From contig CAYRLW010000023.1 of assembly GCA_964425215.1 (NCBI GenBank), positions 1-48,147 of the forward strand: DNA of 48,147 nt, in the 5' to 3' direction. The notes under the pieces were generated by a model that searched no databases, was not told where the DNA came from, and saw nothing but the letters and a program-made list of their open reading frames with translations. Both the position numbers and the translations under genes were made by a program. Numbering within the stretch: position 1 is the first letter of the stretch; each line of letters starts with the position of its first letter. Positions 32,401-41,684 of the stretch are shown here, piece by piece. The stretch is from CAYRLW01 sp964425215 (GTDB lineage: Bacteria > Spirochaetota > Spirochaetia > Treponematales > Breznakiellaceae).

Positions 32401-32886
32401 CTATAACTCCGTAAATATACCCTTTTCAAAATCCTTGCGTACCCCGTCCCAGGGGAAAACCCGACCGTTCATGGTCACGTAGACCCCCGGCTTGAGCAGT
32501 TGGACCGCCGTAAAAGCGCACCCCAGGTTAAAGAGGGCATCGCTCCCGCTGACCGAGTAGGGAACCATGGCTCCGGTTAACACTATGGTTTTATCCAGCT
32601 TTGCCTGGCCCAACACTTTGGCGGTTTCCACCATCCTATCGGTCCCGTGGGTGATGATTACATGTTTTTCCGGAGCACGCCGACAGGCCTCCAGTATGTT
32701 TTTTCTATTTTCATCCCCCATCTCCAGGCTATCGATAAGCTGGTTTAACTCCAGTTCCACAGGGACCGTAATGCGAACCTGGCGGATAATATCGGGGAGG
32801 TGGCTGTTTTTAAAAGACAGGACCCCCTTTAACTCGTCGTAGTGTTTATCAAAGGTTCCGCCGGTAATGATGATTCGAATGGCCAT
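32401..32886 (-). CDS. Single-domain asparaginase-like protein
   Basis: This 161-aa protein corresponds to the N-terminal catalytic domain of L-asparaginase. The conserved residues are present: T11 in ITGGTFD, the T82-D83 pair in HGTDRMVET, and K99 before TGAMVP. Full asparaginases have about 330 residues with a second domain that completes the active site by dimer contacts. That domain is absent here, and the ORF ends naturally, so this is a short form rather than a visible truncation. GGAG precedes the ATG at 32886. It lies ten bases after dapL, so it is probably the last gene of the lysine operon. Making aspartate for that pathway is a plausible role, unproven. Confidence 0.75.
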   Translation of the reverse strand: MAIRIIITGGTFDKHYDELKGVLSFKNSHLPDIIRQVRITVPVELELNQLIDSLEMGDENRKNILEACRRAPEKHVIITHGTDRMVETAKVLGQAKLDKTIVLTGAMVPYSVSGSDALFNLGCAFTAVQLLKPGVYVTMNGRVFPWDGVRKDFEKGIFTEL

Positions 32887-32896
32887 GGCTAAACTC

Positions 32897-34105
32897 CTAT
32901 TTAAAAAGCTTGGGTAATCGACCGCAGGCTTCTTCCACGTCCGATCGGTGTCCGAAGGCGGAAAAGCGGATAAAGCTTTCTCCCGCGGGGCCAAAACCCG
33001 AACCGGGGGTGGTAACCACCCAACAGGTATTTAAAATCCGTTCAAACACGTCCCAACTGGATTGGCCAGGGAAGTGGGCCCAAATATAGGGGGCGTTATC
33101 CCCCCCCACACAGGAAATTCCGAGGGACGTCAGGGTCGTTCGAATTATTTTTGCATTTTCAAGGTAATAGTCCGTAAGGGACCGCATCTCCACGAGGCCT
33201 TCGTCGTCCAGGGACGCTAGGCCGCCGTATTGGGCCACGTTGGACGCCCCGTTGAACACGGTGGTACAAATTCGGTTCCAGTCGGCGTTCACGCTTCCCC
33301 CGTCAGCATAACTGAGCTCCCGGGGAACCACGGTCCAACCGAGCCGGACCCCCGTAAAACCTATGGGCTTGGAAAAAGAGTTCACTTCCACAGCGCAGGT
33401 TCTAGCTCCGTCGATTTCAAATATGCTCTTAGGGAGGGCGGGGTCCCGGATATATTCGGCGTAGGCGGCGTCAAAAATGATAAGGGAACCCGTGTCGATG
33501 GCCGCTTTGACCAGGGACTGGAGCTGGGATCGGGTGGCTACCGCGCCGGTGGGATTGTTGGGGGAGCAAAAATACACCAAGGATTGCTCCGGGATCCGGG
33601 AAAGGTCGGGAAAGTAGTCGTTATCGGAGGTGCAGGGAAGATAGTGGATGCCCTGGTACCCCTCGCCGGTCCAGGGCCCTGCGGCGCCAATCAGTACGGA
33701 ACCATCCACGTACACGGGGTACGAGGGGTCCTGGACCGCCACCGGCGTCTGGGGCCCAAACAGAAGCTGGAGCCGGCCGATATCGCATTTGGCCCCGTCG
33801 GAGACGAATACCTCGTCGCTGGCGACCGTACCGTGGTAGAACACCTGGGCTATCTTTTCCCTCAGGGCCGTCATGCCCTGTTCGTCCCCGTAACCGCTGT
33901 ACCCTTCGACGGTCCCCAAGCGGCGGGCCCCTTCCACCAGGCCCTGGTCGATATGGGGAGTCAGGGGTTCGGTGGTATTCCCAATCCCGAGGCTGATGAT
34001 CTTCGCCTCCGGATGGGAAGCGGCAAAGGCCCTCCTGCGGCGGGCGATTTCTGGAAACAGGTATCCCGCTTTTAAGTTTGTCAGGGCGGTGTTGCGTCGA
34101 ACCAT
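32897..34105 (-). CDS. dapL: LL-diaminopimelate aminotransferase DapL
   Basis: DapL is a PLP enzyme that converts tetrahydrodipicolinate directly to LL-2,6-diaminopimelate using glutamate, bypassing the DapD/DapC/DapE steps. The sequence shows the family's N-terminal NLKAGYLFPEIARRR, SLGIGNTTEPLTP and GYSGYGDEQGMTALREKIA. The PLP lysine is K246 in SFSKPIGFTGVRLGW. The length is 402 aa. GGAG precedes the ATG. It follows lysA by 20 bases. Its presence fixes which lysine route this organism uses. Confidence 0.95.
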   Translation of the reverse strand: MVRRNTALTNLKAGYLFPEIARRRRAFAASHPEAKIISLGIGNTTEPLTPHIDQGLVEGARRLGTVEGYSGYGDEQGMTALREKIAQVFYHGTVASDEVFVSDGAKCDIGRLQLLFGPQTPVAVQDPSYPVYVDGSVLIGAAGPWTGEGYQGIHYLPCTSDNDYFPDLSRIPEQSLVYFCSPNNPTGAVATRSQLQSLVKAAIDTGSLIIFDAAYAEYIRDPALPKSIFEIDGARTCAVEVNSFSKPIGFTGVRLGWTVVPRELSYADGGSVNADWNRICTTVFNGASNVAQYGGLASLDDEGLVEMRSLTDYYLENAKIIRTTLTSLGISCVGGDNAPYIWAHFPGQSSWDVFERILNTCWVVTTPGSGFGPAGESFIRFSAFGHRSDVEEACGRLPKLFK

Positions 34106-34124
34106 GGGGTACTCCTTTGTGGGT

Positions 34125-35414
34125 TTACAAATCCAATGGGTGATATAGGGACGGAGAAAATCGATTCAAAGCTTCAAAATCCAGGGTGGCAAAGTAGTCT
34201 TCCACCGTTTCTGAGCGTCGAATCATCAGAACCGAGCCGTCGGTCCGTAAAAGCAGTTCCCCCGAACGGAGTTTTCCGTTGTAGTTGAACCCCATAGCCC
34301 GGCCGTGGGCCCCCGCGTCGTGGATAATCACCAGATCGCCCACCTCAATTTTTGGCAGGGATCGCTGAACCGCGAATTTATCGTTGTTTTCACAGAGTCC
34401 CCCCACCACGTCGTAGACCTCCGTGGCCGGATCGGTCTCCTTTCCCGCCACAGTAATATGGTGGTAAGCCCCGTACATACCCGGCCGCATAAGGTCGGCC
34501 ATGGAGGCGTCGAGGCCTACGTAATTCCGGTAGATCCGTTTATGATGGATGGCCCGGGCCACCAGCCAGCCGTAGGGCCCGGTGATCGCCCGACCCCATT
34601 CCAGGTGTATCCCCAGGGGGTCCAATTGTGCCGGGACGATTATCTCGTCGTAGGCCCGCCGGATTCCTTGGGCCAGGGCCTGGTAGTCCACCGCTTCCTG
34701 GTCCAACCGGTAGGGGATCCCGACTCCGCCCCCCAGGTTCACAAATTCCAGGCGAATTCCCGTTTTTTCTTTGATCTCCACGGCCAGTTGAAAGAGGATA
34801 CGGGCGGTTTCCACGTGGTAGTCCAGGTTCAGTTCATTGGACGCCACCATGGTGTGGAGCCCAAAACGCCGAACCCCCTTTTCTTTCAATTTTTTAAAGC
34901 CTTCGATAAGCTGGTCCCGGGTAAACCCGTATTTGGCTTCCTCGGGCTTTCCGATAATCGCGTTCCCGCCCTTCAAAGACCCCGGGTTATACCGACAGGA
35001 GATTAGTTCCGGCAGTCCCGCCACGGTTTCTAAAAAATCGATGTGGGAATAATCGTCCAAATTGATAATGACAGCCTGCTTGCGGGCCAGCCGGTATTCC
35101 TCGGCGGAGGTTTCGTTGGAGGTAAACATGACTTTTTCGCCGGTCATGCCGGATCGTTCGGCTAAAAGCAATTCCGCGAGGCTTGAACAATCGGCCCCCA
35201 ACCCTTCATCGGCTAAAATTTTAAGGATGAACGGGTTGGGCAGGGCCTTTACGGCGAAGTGTTCCTCAAAAGAAGGAAAGAGGGAAAAGGCCTTGAAAAG
35301 GGACCGGACATTCCGGCGGATAGCCGCTTCGTCGTAGAGGTAGAAGGGCGTCGGAAAAGCCTCCGTCACCTGACGAAGCTTTTCGGCCGTAAGGGGAAAA
35401 TAAACGTGCTTCAT
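34125..35414 (-). CDS. lysA: Diaminopimelate decarboxylase
   Basis: LysA removes the D-carbon carboxyl from meso-diaminopimelate to give L-lysine. The fold-III PLP decarboxylase features are visible: K56 in HFAVKALPNP, GLHTMVASNEL, the glycine-rich phosphate site VNLGGGVGIPY, and a C-terminal GGLCENNDKF and HDAGAHGRAMGFNYNG. The sequence is 429 aa. A related decarboxylase acting on carboxynorspermidine cannot be fully excluded, but the operon argues for LysA. No Shine-Dalgarno sequence is seen before the ATG. A TAATAT hexamer ends six bases before it. Confidence 0.9.
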   Translation of the reverse strand: MKHVYFPLTAEKLRQVTEAFPTPFYLYDEAAIRRNVRSLFKAFSLFPSFEEHFAVKALPNPFILKILADEGLGADCSSLAELLLAERSGMTGEKVMFTSNETSAEEYRLARKQAVIINLDDYSHIDFLETVAGLPELISCRYNPGSLKGGNAIIGKPEEAKYGFTRDQLIEGFKKLKEKGVRRFGLHTMVASNELNLDYHVETARILFQLAVEIKEKTGIRLEFVNLGGGVGIPYRLDQEAVDYQALAQGIRRAYDEIIVPAQLDPLGIHLEWGRAITGPYGWLVARAIHHKRIYRNYVGLDASMADLMRPGMYGAYHHITVAGKETDPATEVYDVVGGLCENNDKFAVQRSLPKIEVGDLVIIHDAGAHGRAMGFNYNGKLRSGELLLRTDGSVLMIRRSETVEDYFATLDFEALNRFSPSLYHPLDL

Positions 35415-35423
35415 GGCTGTATA

Positions 35424-36521
35424 TTACAGGTAACCCTTGGCTTTGAGAAGCTCCGCGTTCAAAATCCCTCCGCCGGCGGCGCCCCGGACCGTGTTATGGG
35501 AAAGTCCCACAAACCGGACGTCAAAGATCCTATCGCTTCGGAGTCTACCCACGGATACAGCCATGGCCTTATCGGCATCCCGGTCCTTTCGCGGTTGGGG
35601 TCGGTCCGCTTCGGACCGGAGGATGATCGGATGGTCCGGGGCGAAGGGCAAGCCCAACTCCTGGGGCAGGGACCGAAAGTTTTCCCAAATCCGCTGTATC
35701 TCCTCCAGGGAGGGCTTTTTAGCGCCGAATTCCAGGCTTACGCAGGCCGTATGACCATCCACCACGGGGACCCGGTTGCAATGGGCCGTAATGAGCGGAC
35801 CCTCGGCGTTTCGGATTACCGAACCGTCGATACTTCCAAATATTTTTAGGGGTTCCTGTTCGGATTTTTCTTCCTCACCCCCGATGTAGGGTACCACGTT
35901 GTCGATGATATCCAGGCTGGGAACCCCAGGGTACCCGGCCCCAGAAACAGCTTGCAGGGTGGTCACGAACATCCGCTTGATTTCATACCCCTCCCGCATA
36001 AGAGCCCAGAGGGGGGTCATATAGCTTTGGATGGAACAGTTGGGTTTTACAACGATAAACCCCCGGTCCCACTGGCGGTTTTTCCTCTGCAGGGGGATGA
36101 TATCCGCGTGGTGGGGGTTTATTTCGGCGATCAGCATGGGGACGTCACTGGTCCACCGGTGGGCCGAAGCGTTGGATACCACGGGAATACCCGCGGCGGC
36201 GTAGGCTTCCTCCAGGGCTTTAATTTCGTCCTTACCCATTTCCAAGGCGGAAAACACAAAGGCGCACCGCCCCTGGGCCGCCGCAATCTTGGCGGCCTCC
36301 ACGTCGTTGGCGTCCCCCACGATCAGCCCACCCACGGTACTTCCGTACCCCCGGGCCAGGTGCCAGCGCCCCGCCACCGCTTCGGCGTAGCTTTTTCCGG
36401 CGCTCCGGGGCGACGCGGCCACGTAGGTTACCTCGAACCAGGGATGGTTCGCCAAAAGGGCTATATACTGCTGGCCCACCATACCGGTGGCCCCAAGAAC
36501 TCCCACGGGAATCTTTTCCAT
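35424..36521 (-). CDS. asd: Aspartate-semialdehyde dehydrogenase
   Basis: Asd reduces aspartyl phosphate to aspartate semialdehyde with NADPH, the branch point to lysine, threonine and methionine. The Rossmann start is VGVLGATGMVGQQYI, the catalytic cysteine is C162 in VKPNCSIQSY, and VDGHTACV holds the active-site histidine. At 365 aa and by these motifs it belongs to the archaeal/fungal-type subfamily. AGGAGAG lies upstream of the ATG. It follows dapA by 24 bases and precedes lysA by 9. Confidence 0.95.
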   Translation of the reverse strand: MEKIPVGVLGATGMVGQQYIALLANHPWFEVTYVAASPRSAGKSYAEAVAGRWHLARGYGSTVGGLIVGDANDVEAAKIAAAQGRCAFVFSALEMGKDEIKALEEAYAAAGIPVVSNASAHRWTSDVPMLIAEINPHHADIIPLQRKNRQWDRGFIVVKPNCSIQSYMTPLWALMREGYEIKRMFVTTLQAVSGAGYPGVPSLDIIDNVVPYIGGEEEKSEQEPLKIFGSIDGSVIRNAEGPLITAHCNRVPVVDGHTACVSLEFGAKKPSLEEIQRIWENFRSLPQELGLPFAPDHPIILRSEADRPQPRKDRDADKAMAVSVGRLRSDRIFDVRFVGLSHNTVRGAAGGGILNAELLKAKGYL

Positions 36522-36545
36522 TTTTGTCTCTCCTTTCCGTAAATT

Positions 36546-37463
36546 TTAATGGATCAATGGTACCTTCGCCGCCGCCAAGGCGGAGCGGAGTTTTGTCTCG
36601 TTGACGTTTTCCAAAGCGCACAGGGGTAGCCGCAGGGGCCCCGAGGGTAATCCTGCCCAGGCCATGGCGGTTTTTATGGGGATCGGGTTGGTTTCAATAA
36701 AAGCGCCCTTAAAGAGGGGCAGGAGCTCGTAGTGGAGGATTCGCCCCCTATCAAAATTGCCCTCTAAACAGGCGTGGGCCAGGGCGACCACCCGATCGGG
36801 TACCAGGTTGGACACCACGGATACTACCCCGTCTCCGCCCAGGGCGCAGAGGGCCAGGGTAAACGCGTCGTCCCCCGACAGAACCGTAAAATCCTTTCCT
36901 TCCGAACGCCGGGCCTGGGCCACCGTGTGAATCAGGTCCCCCATTTGGGCCAAATCGCCGGAGGCTTCTTTTACCCCTATCACCTGGGGAATTGTAGACA
37001 GCCGGTCCATGGTGGGTACGTCGATATTTTTCCCCGTTCGGGAAGCGATGTTGTAAATAAGGATAGGATGGTCCACCGCTTCCGCCACCGCGGCGAAGTG
37101 GCGGTACACCCCTTCGTTGGAGGGTTTGTTGTAGTAGGGGGTAACCACCAACACCCCATCGGCGCCCAGATTTTTTGCAATTTTCGCGTTTTCTATCGTA
37201 TGGGCCGTGGAATTGGATCCTACACCTACGATGACGGGAACGCGACCGGAAGCCTCGGCCACGGCGATTTCTATGAGCCTATCCTGTTCGTCCCGTTCCA
37301 GAGTCGGGGTTTCTCCGGTGGTTCCCAGGGGAACAAGGCCATCGATTCCCTTTTCAATTTGTAGAGCCACGAGGCGGCGGAACCCGTCAAAGTCCACCGA
37401 TCCATCGGCCTTCATGGGGGTAACCAGGGCGGTAAGCGCCCCTTGGAGCTTTCGCGTCATCAT
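36546..37463 (-). CDS. dapA: 4-hydroxy-tetrahydrodipicolinate synthase
   Basis: DapA condenses pyruvate with aspartate semialdehyde. The Schiff-base lysine is K165 in VIGVKEASGD, the TTGE motif is in PLGTTGETPTL, and the tyrosine pair is in VVTPYYNKPSNEG. Several in-frame ATGs exist. 37463 is chosen because AAAGGA lies nine bases upstream and the product (305 aa) then begins close to the family start. The ATG at 37493 would add ten residues. It is 36 bases after dapB. Confidence 0.95.
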   Translation of the reverse strand: MMTRKLQGALTALVTPMKADGSVDFDGFRRLVALQIEKGIDGLVPLGTTGETPTLERDEQDRLIEIAVAEASGRVPVIVGVGSNSTAHTIENAKIAKNLGADGVLVVTPYYNKPSNEGVYRHFAAVAEAVDHPILIYNIASRTGKNIDVPTMDRLSTIPQVIGVKEASGDLAQMGDLIHTVAQARRSEGKDFTVLSGDDAFTLALCALGGDGVVSVVSNLVPDRVVALAHACLEGNFDRGRILHYELLPLFKGAFIETNPIPIKTAMAWAGLPSGPLRLPLCALENVNETKLRSALAAAKVPLIH

Positions 37464-37499
37464 TCTCTTCATTCCTTTGTTTTGGTTCTCCATACTTCC

Positions 37500-38312
37500 C
37501 TAAGCATTTTCCGGGGGAAGCAGATCCCGCAATACATCATCCATGGTAAAGATACCCACGCGCGCCTGGAGCGCCGCTTCTCCCGCCCCGGGACACCGGA
37601 CCAGCCACTCGGCGGCGCGAACAGCCCCCCGGGCAAAGCCCTCTCGACTACGGGCGGTATGGGTTATTTCGATCGTGTCGGCGGTGGAGTCGAAAAACAG
37701 GGAGTGGGTGCCCGGCATGGCGCCCACACGGAGGCTGGGGTAGTGCAGTTCGGCCGCCTCGGGAGGCCGGTTGAGGGTTTCGTACACCGCCGTGGTCTTT
37801 CGCTTCATTTCCCGGAGGACCCGGGCCACCAGTTCCTTGGCGGTCCCCGAGGGGCTATCGGATTTTTTGTTGTGGTGGGCCTCCCAGCCCCCCACGTCGT
37901 ACTCCGCGAAAGGGTCGATCAGCCGGGCGGCGTAGGCGGCCAAACGGTAAAAAATTTGGACACCCAAAGAAAAATTGGAGGACCACAGGAGGGACGCCCC
38001 CGCCTGGGTAACCGCCGAGGCCGCCGTATCCAATTGGGCTGTCCAGCCCGTACTGCCGACCACCGTGGGAACCCCCTTCTGTATAAGCCCCAGAATGTTA
38101 GCTAAAGCGGTCTTGGGTCCCGTGAATTCTATGGCCACATCGGCCTGGGACAGGGACTCGGCCGCTTCCACGGACCGATACAGGGGGGGCTGGGACGCCG
38201 AAGGCGGGTCGGCGAAGGGATCCACCAGGGCGACGATCCGGTGCCCCCGTTCAAGGGCCGCGGATTCTATCATCCTCCCCATTCTGCCATAACCGATTAA
38301 CGCGATATTCAT
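37500..38312 (-). CDS. dapB: 4-hydroxy-tetrahydrodipicolinate reductase
   Basis: DapB reduces the DapA product to tetrahydrodipicolinate, the substrate of DapL. The nucleotide motif IALIGYGRMGRMI opens the protein, and the catalytic signature EAHHNKKSDSPSGTA is intact. The length of 270 aa is normal. The ATG overlaps the lysC stop as ATGA and has GAGGGGG seven bases upstream, so translation is coupled to lysC. Confidence 0.95.
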   Translation of the reverse strand: MNIALIGYGRMGRMIESAALERGHRIVALVDPFADPPSASQPPLYRSVEAAESLSQADVAIEFTGPKTALANILGLIQKGVPTVVGSTGWTAQLDTAASAVTQAGASLLWSSNFSLGVQIFYRLAAYAARLIDPFAEYDVGGWEAHHNKKSDSPSGTAKELVARVLREMKRKTTAVYETLNRPPEAAELHYPSLRVGAMPGTHSLFFDSTADTIEITHTARSREGFARGAVRAAEWLVRCPGAGEAALQARVGIFTMDDVLRDLLPPENA

Positions 38313-39649
38313 CGGGGAACCCCCTCGAAAAAGAGGGCGTGGAGGGCCTTTACCACCTCGCCCGCTTGACTGTCGTCCACGATAAAACTGATATTCACCT
38401 TACTAGCTCCCTGGGAGACCATTTGGACATGGACACCCAGCCGGTTGCACACCCCAAAGGTTTTCTCCAAAATTTCCGAGGATCGGCTGACCTCTCCCAC
38501 GATGGTAACGATGGCTTTTCCTTTTCGAATATCCACTTCGGCGATCTTTTCCAAATCCTTTTTCAAGGCCCCCAGATCATGGGCCGCGTCCAAGGTCAGG
38601 GAAATGGACACCTCGCTGGTGGCCACCATATCCACCGATACCTGGTGCTGGGCAAAGGCGTTGAACACTCCCCCCAAAAAGCCATACTGGCCCAGCATGC
38701 GGGTGGATACGATGTCCACCAGGGTAACGTTCTTTTTAGAGGTTATGGCCCGAACAGGCCCGGCGGAAGAATCCAAGTGGCCGACAATACGGGTCCCCGG
38801 GGCGCTGGGATTGTAGGAATTTTTGACCCGGACCACCGTACCCGTGGAACTGCAGGGTTGCATGGACCGGGGATGGAGCACCTGGGCGCCGAAATAGGCT
38901 AATTCCGCCGCCTCTTCGTAGGTGACCAAATCAACCGGACGGGCGGTTTTAACCAACCGAGGGTCGGCGGTCATTATCCCATCCACATCCTTCCAAACCT
39001 GCACCTCCTCGGCACCGCAGGCCGCTCCAATAACCGTGGCGGTCAAATCGGAGCCCCCCCGTCCCAGGGTGGTGATGTTTCCCTGCTCATCCCGGGCGAT
39101 GAAGCCCGTCACCACCGGGAGGGTACCCTTTTCCACGAGCCCCTTGATGATAGACCCGATGGTGGTCCAGCTCTCTTTTTTAACCTCCGCGGAGGTAAAG
39201 TTGGAGTCCGAAATAAAGCCCGCGTCCCAGGCATCCAGGGCCTGGGCGGAAATTCCGAGGGATGTGAGGTACGAAGCCACCAGACGAATGGAAAGTCGTT
39301 CCCCAAAGGAAACCAGATAATCCTTGGTACGGCCGGTCAATTCTTTTATCAGCGAAATACCCACCAAAAGATTCCGCAATTCCTCCAGCAGGGGTTCTAC
39401 TTCTTCCTTTACGGAGGAAGGAAGGGATAATTCCGAAATCGTATGGGTATGGAGCGAGACAATCGGTTCGATCGACACCCTCCCCTTTAGGGCTTCTTCC
39501 GCTGCGGAAAGGAGATGGTCCGTCGTGTCGCCCATAGCCGAGAGGACCAAAACGGGTTTTTGTGGAAGAAAGTCTTTGACGATAGCCGCCACGTGACGGA
39601 TCCGCTCGCCGTTAGCCACGGAACTTCCACCAAACTTCATTACGATCAT
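38309..39649 (-). CDS. lysC: Aspartokinase
   Basis: LysC phosphorylates aspartate to start the lysine pathway. The N-terminal MIVMKFGGSSV motif is intact. The kinase core includes TLGRGGSDLTA, and the C-terminal third holds two ACT domains (TLVDIVSTRMLG... and IVGEV...VQMVSQGASKVNISFIV) that typically sense lysine or threonine. The ATG at 39649 gives 446 aa and has GGGGGAA at about 39655-39661; an ATG 17 codons upstream gives an atypical tail. It is first of the operon. The short upstream region is too small for a lysine riboswitch, so feedback on the enzyme is the visible control. Confidence 0.95.
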   Translation of the reverse strand: MIVMKFGGSSVANGERIRHVAAIVKDFLPQKPVLVLSAMGDTTDHLLSAAEEALKGRVSIEPIVSLHTHTISELSLPSSVKEEVEPLLEELRNLLVGISLIKELTGRTKDYLVSFGERLSIRLVASYLTSLGISAQALDAWDAGFISDSNFTSAEVKKESWTTIGSIIKGLVEKGTLPVVTGFIARDEQGNITTLGRGGSDLTATVIGAACGAEEVQVWKDVDGIMTADPRLVKTARPVDLVTYEEAAELAYFGAQVLHPRSMQPCSSTGTVVRVKNSYNPSAPGTRIVGHLDSSAGPVRAITSKKNVTLVDIVSTRMLGQYGFLGGVFNAFAQHQVSVDMVATSEVSISLTLDAAHDLGALKKDLEKIAEVDIRKGKAIVTIVGEVSRSSEILEKTFGVCNRLGVHVQMVSQGASKVNISFIVDDSQAGEVVKALHALFFEGVPR

Positions 39650-39680
39650 GCGTATTCCCCCATTATCATGTATCTTATCA

Positions 39681-39722
39681 AATATTGTATTTTTATGCAA
39701 TACTAACCGCGATTATGCATAA
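39681..39722. promoter_or_regulatory. AT-rich control region between lysC and the RNase II-like gene
   Basis: The 143-base gap between the two divergent genes holds an inverted pair TATTG...CAATA (about 39684-39703) and a perfect 10-base palindrome TTATGCATAA (39713-39722). I can place no -35/-10 pair firmly on either strand. The palindromes are operator-like but match no site I know. Confidence 0.35.
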
Positions 39723-39792
39723 ATAATGTATATAGTATGCCCAACCAAAGGAACGGCCCCGATAGAGGCCGACTTGAGGGGCTCCGGCTATC

Positions 39793-41643
39793 ATGGTACA
39801 CTGGGCCCCTATGGTACCAGAAAAAAGCCTCGTACTCTACAAGAACCGACCCGCCATGGTAATCGAGGGGGGAGAAAAAATAACCCTTCGTTCGATGACC
39901 GGAGAAACTATAAAGGTCCGTGAAAAGGACATAGAACTTCTGCATCCAGGTCCTCTACAGTCTCTTAAAGAATTAGAAGAAAACCTGGAGGGGGGGGATC
40001 TGTTGGGGACCTGGGAGTTACTGGAGGAGAACGAAGTTCCCCTTTCCGAACTGGCCGAATTGATTTACGGTGTATGGAATCCCAAAACCGCGTGGGCGGC
40101 CTATAAGATCCTGGAGGACCGGCTGTATTTTACCGGTACCATCGGGGGAGTAAAAAGAAGAAGCGCCGAGGAAATCGCGGCAGAAAAGGAAAAACGGGAG
40201 GAAAAGGGTCGGGAAGCCGCCGAGCGGGAGGCTTTTCTTTCAAAATTAAAAAAACTCTCCCCTCTTGATCCTTCGGAACGACGTTTTATCCAGGATGTCG
40301 AGGCCTTGGCCTACGGAAAAACCGATAAAAGCAAAACCCTGCGGGATATAGGGAGGCCAGAAACACCCCAGGAGGCCCACAAGATCCTGTTAGCCACCGG
40401 ATACTGGTCCGCCATGGTAAATCCCTACCCCTATCGTTTTAGTCAAAGCCTTAGTTCCGCCAAAATTATGGTGAATCCCCCGAGCAAGGACGAAGATCGT
40501 GTTGATTTGACCCATCTAAACAGTTACGCCATCGATAACGCCTGGAGCGCCGACCCGGATGACGCGGTAGCCCTGGAAGGGAACACCTTGTACGTCCACG
40601 TGGCCGATCCAGCGGCGGTTATAAGCCCCGACAGTCCCGCGGACCTGGAGGCAAGAAACCGCGGCGCCACCTTGTACCTCCCCGAAGGTACCTACCGGAT
40701 GATCGCCGAAGAAGCCCTGCCCCTTTTTGCCCTGGGTCTTTCGGAGCTTTCTCCGGCCCTTACCTTTAAAATAGAATTATCCGGCGATTTTTCTATTCTT
40801 TCCACGGAGATCCTGCGGAGCTGGGTTAGGGTACGCCGCCTAACCTACCAGGAGGCAGATGACGCTACAAACGCGGAAGGACAAGAATCATCCTTGGGAG
40901 CCCTGTTCGCGGTAGCCGAAGGGAATTTAAACCGGCGCTTAAAAGCCGGCGCGGTGAGTATCGACTTCCCCGAGGTACACCTGGGTGTGACGGAAACGGG
41001 GGTAACTATCACCCCCATTAAAGACTACCGATCCGCGGCCATGGTTCGGGAGTGCATGCTCTTAGCCGGCGAGGGAACCGCCCGTTGGGCAATTCGCAAC
41101 CAGGTTCCCTTTCCCTTCGTGGCCCAAGAAGTGGGGGATCTGCCCGCCGACCCCCCTCCTGGCTTAGCGGGATCGTATCAGCTCCGCCGGTGCATGCGCC
41201 CCCGGCGTCTTTCTCCCAAACCGGGGTCCCACGGGGGGCTGGGTTTGGCGGAGTATACCCAGGTCACCAGCCCCTTAAGGCGCTACACCGACCTGGTGTG
41301 CCATCAGCAAATCCGGTCTTTTTTGACAGGGAAGCCCCTCCTTTCTACGGAAGAAGTGCTAACCCGTTTAGCGGCGGGGGAGATGGCCGCCCAGGCCTCC
41401 GTTCAAGCGGAACGGGCAAGCCGGTTGCATTGGACCCTGGTGTACCTGATGAACCGGCCAGGTTCGGTCTGGGAAGCGGTGGTTTTGGAACGGAAGGGAA
41501 ACCGGGTAGCGGTGATCATTCCCGATCTAGCTTTAGAAGCCCAGGTGGCCATAAAAACCGAGGTCCAGCCTAACGACCGGATCTCCCTGACCCTGGGTCA
41601 GATAAAGCTTCCCGAATTGGAAGTAAATTTTGTGGCTACCTAG
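39793..41643 (+). CDS. RNase II/R-family 3'-5' exoribonuclease
   Basis: This is an RNB-domain exoribonuclease that degrades RNA from the 3' end. The catalytic acidic cluster is complete: D248-x5-D254-x-D256-D257 in AIDNAWSADPDDA. The late motif EYTQVTSPLRRYTDLVCHQQI is typical of the RNB core. The N-terminal 230 residues hold a helical, charged region and a winged-helix-like part rather than a clear pair of cold-shock domains, and the C-terminal S1 part is short, so it is an RNase II-like variant (616 aa). GAGGGG precedes the ATG at a rather long spacing of about 11. Starting at the ATG at 39811 would lose six residues only. Confidence 0.88.
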   Translation: MVHWAPMVPEKSLVLYKNRPAMVIEGGEKITLRSMTGETIKVREKDIELLHPGPLQSLKELEENLEGGDLLGTWELLEENEVPLSELAELIYGVWNPKTAWAAYKILEDRLYFTGTIGGVKRRSAEEIAAEKEKREEKGREAAEREAFLSKLKKLSPLDPSERRFIQDVEALAYGKTDKSKTLRDIGRPETPQEAHKILLATGYWSAMVNPYPYRFSQSLSSAKIMVNPPSKDEDRVDLTHLNSYAIDNAWSADPDDAVALEGNTLYVHVADPAAVISPDSPADLEARNRGATLYLPEGTYRMIAEEALPLFALGLSELSPALTFKIELSGDFSILSTEILRSWVRVRRLTYQEADDATNAEGQESSLGALFAVAEGNLNRRLKAGAVSIDFPEVHLGVTETGVTITPIKDYRSAAMVRECMLLAGEGTARWAIRNQVPFPFVAQEVGDLPADPPPGLAGSYQLRRCMRPRRLSPKPGSHGGLGLAEYTQVTSPLRRYTDLVCHQQIRSFLTGKPLLSTEEVLTRLAAGEMAAQASVQAERASRLHWTLVYLMNRPGSVWEAVVLERKGNRVAVIIPDLALEAQVAIKTEVQPNDRISLTLGQIKLPELEVNFVAT

Positions 41644-41684
41644 AGCCGGGCGGAGTGGTGGATGTAAAAACTCTCGGATCTTTT

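Noticed and set aside
39650..39792. Possible lysine riboswitch ahead of lysC.
   Set aside because: The gap to the divergent gene is only 143 bases, AT-rich, and lacks the long conserved junction structure of lysine riboswitches.
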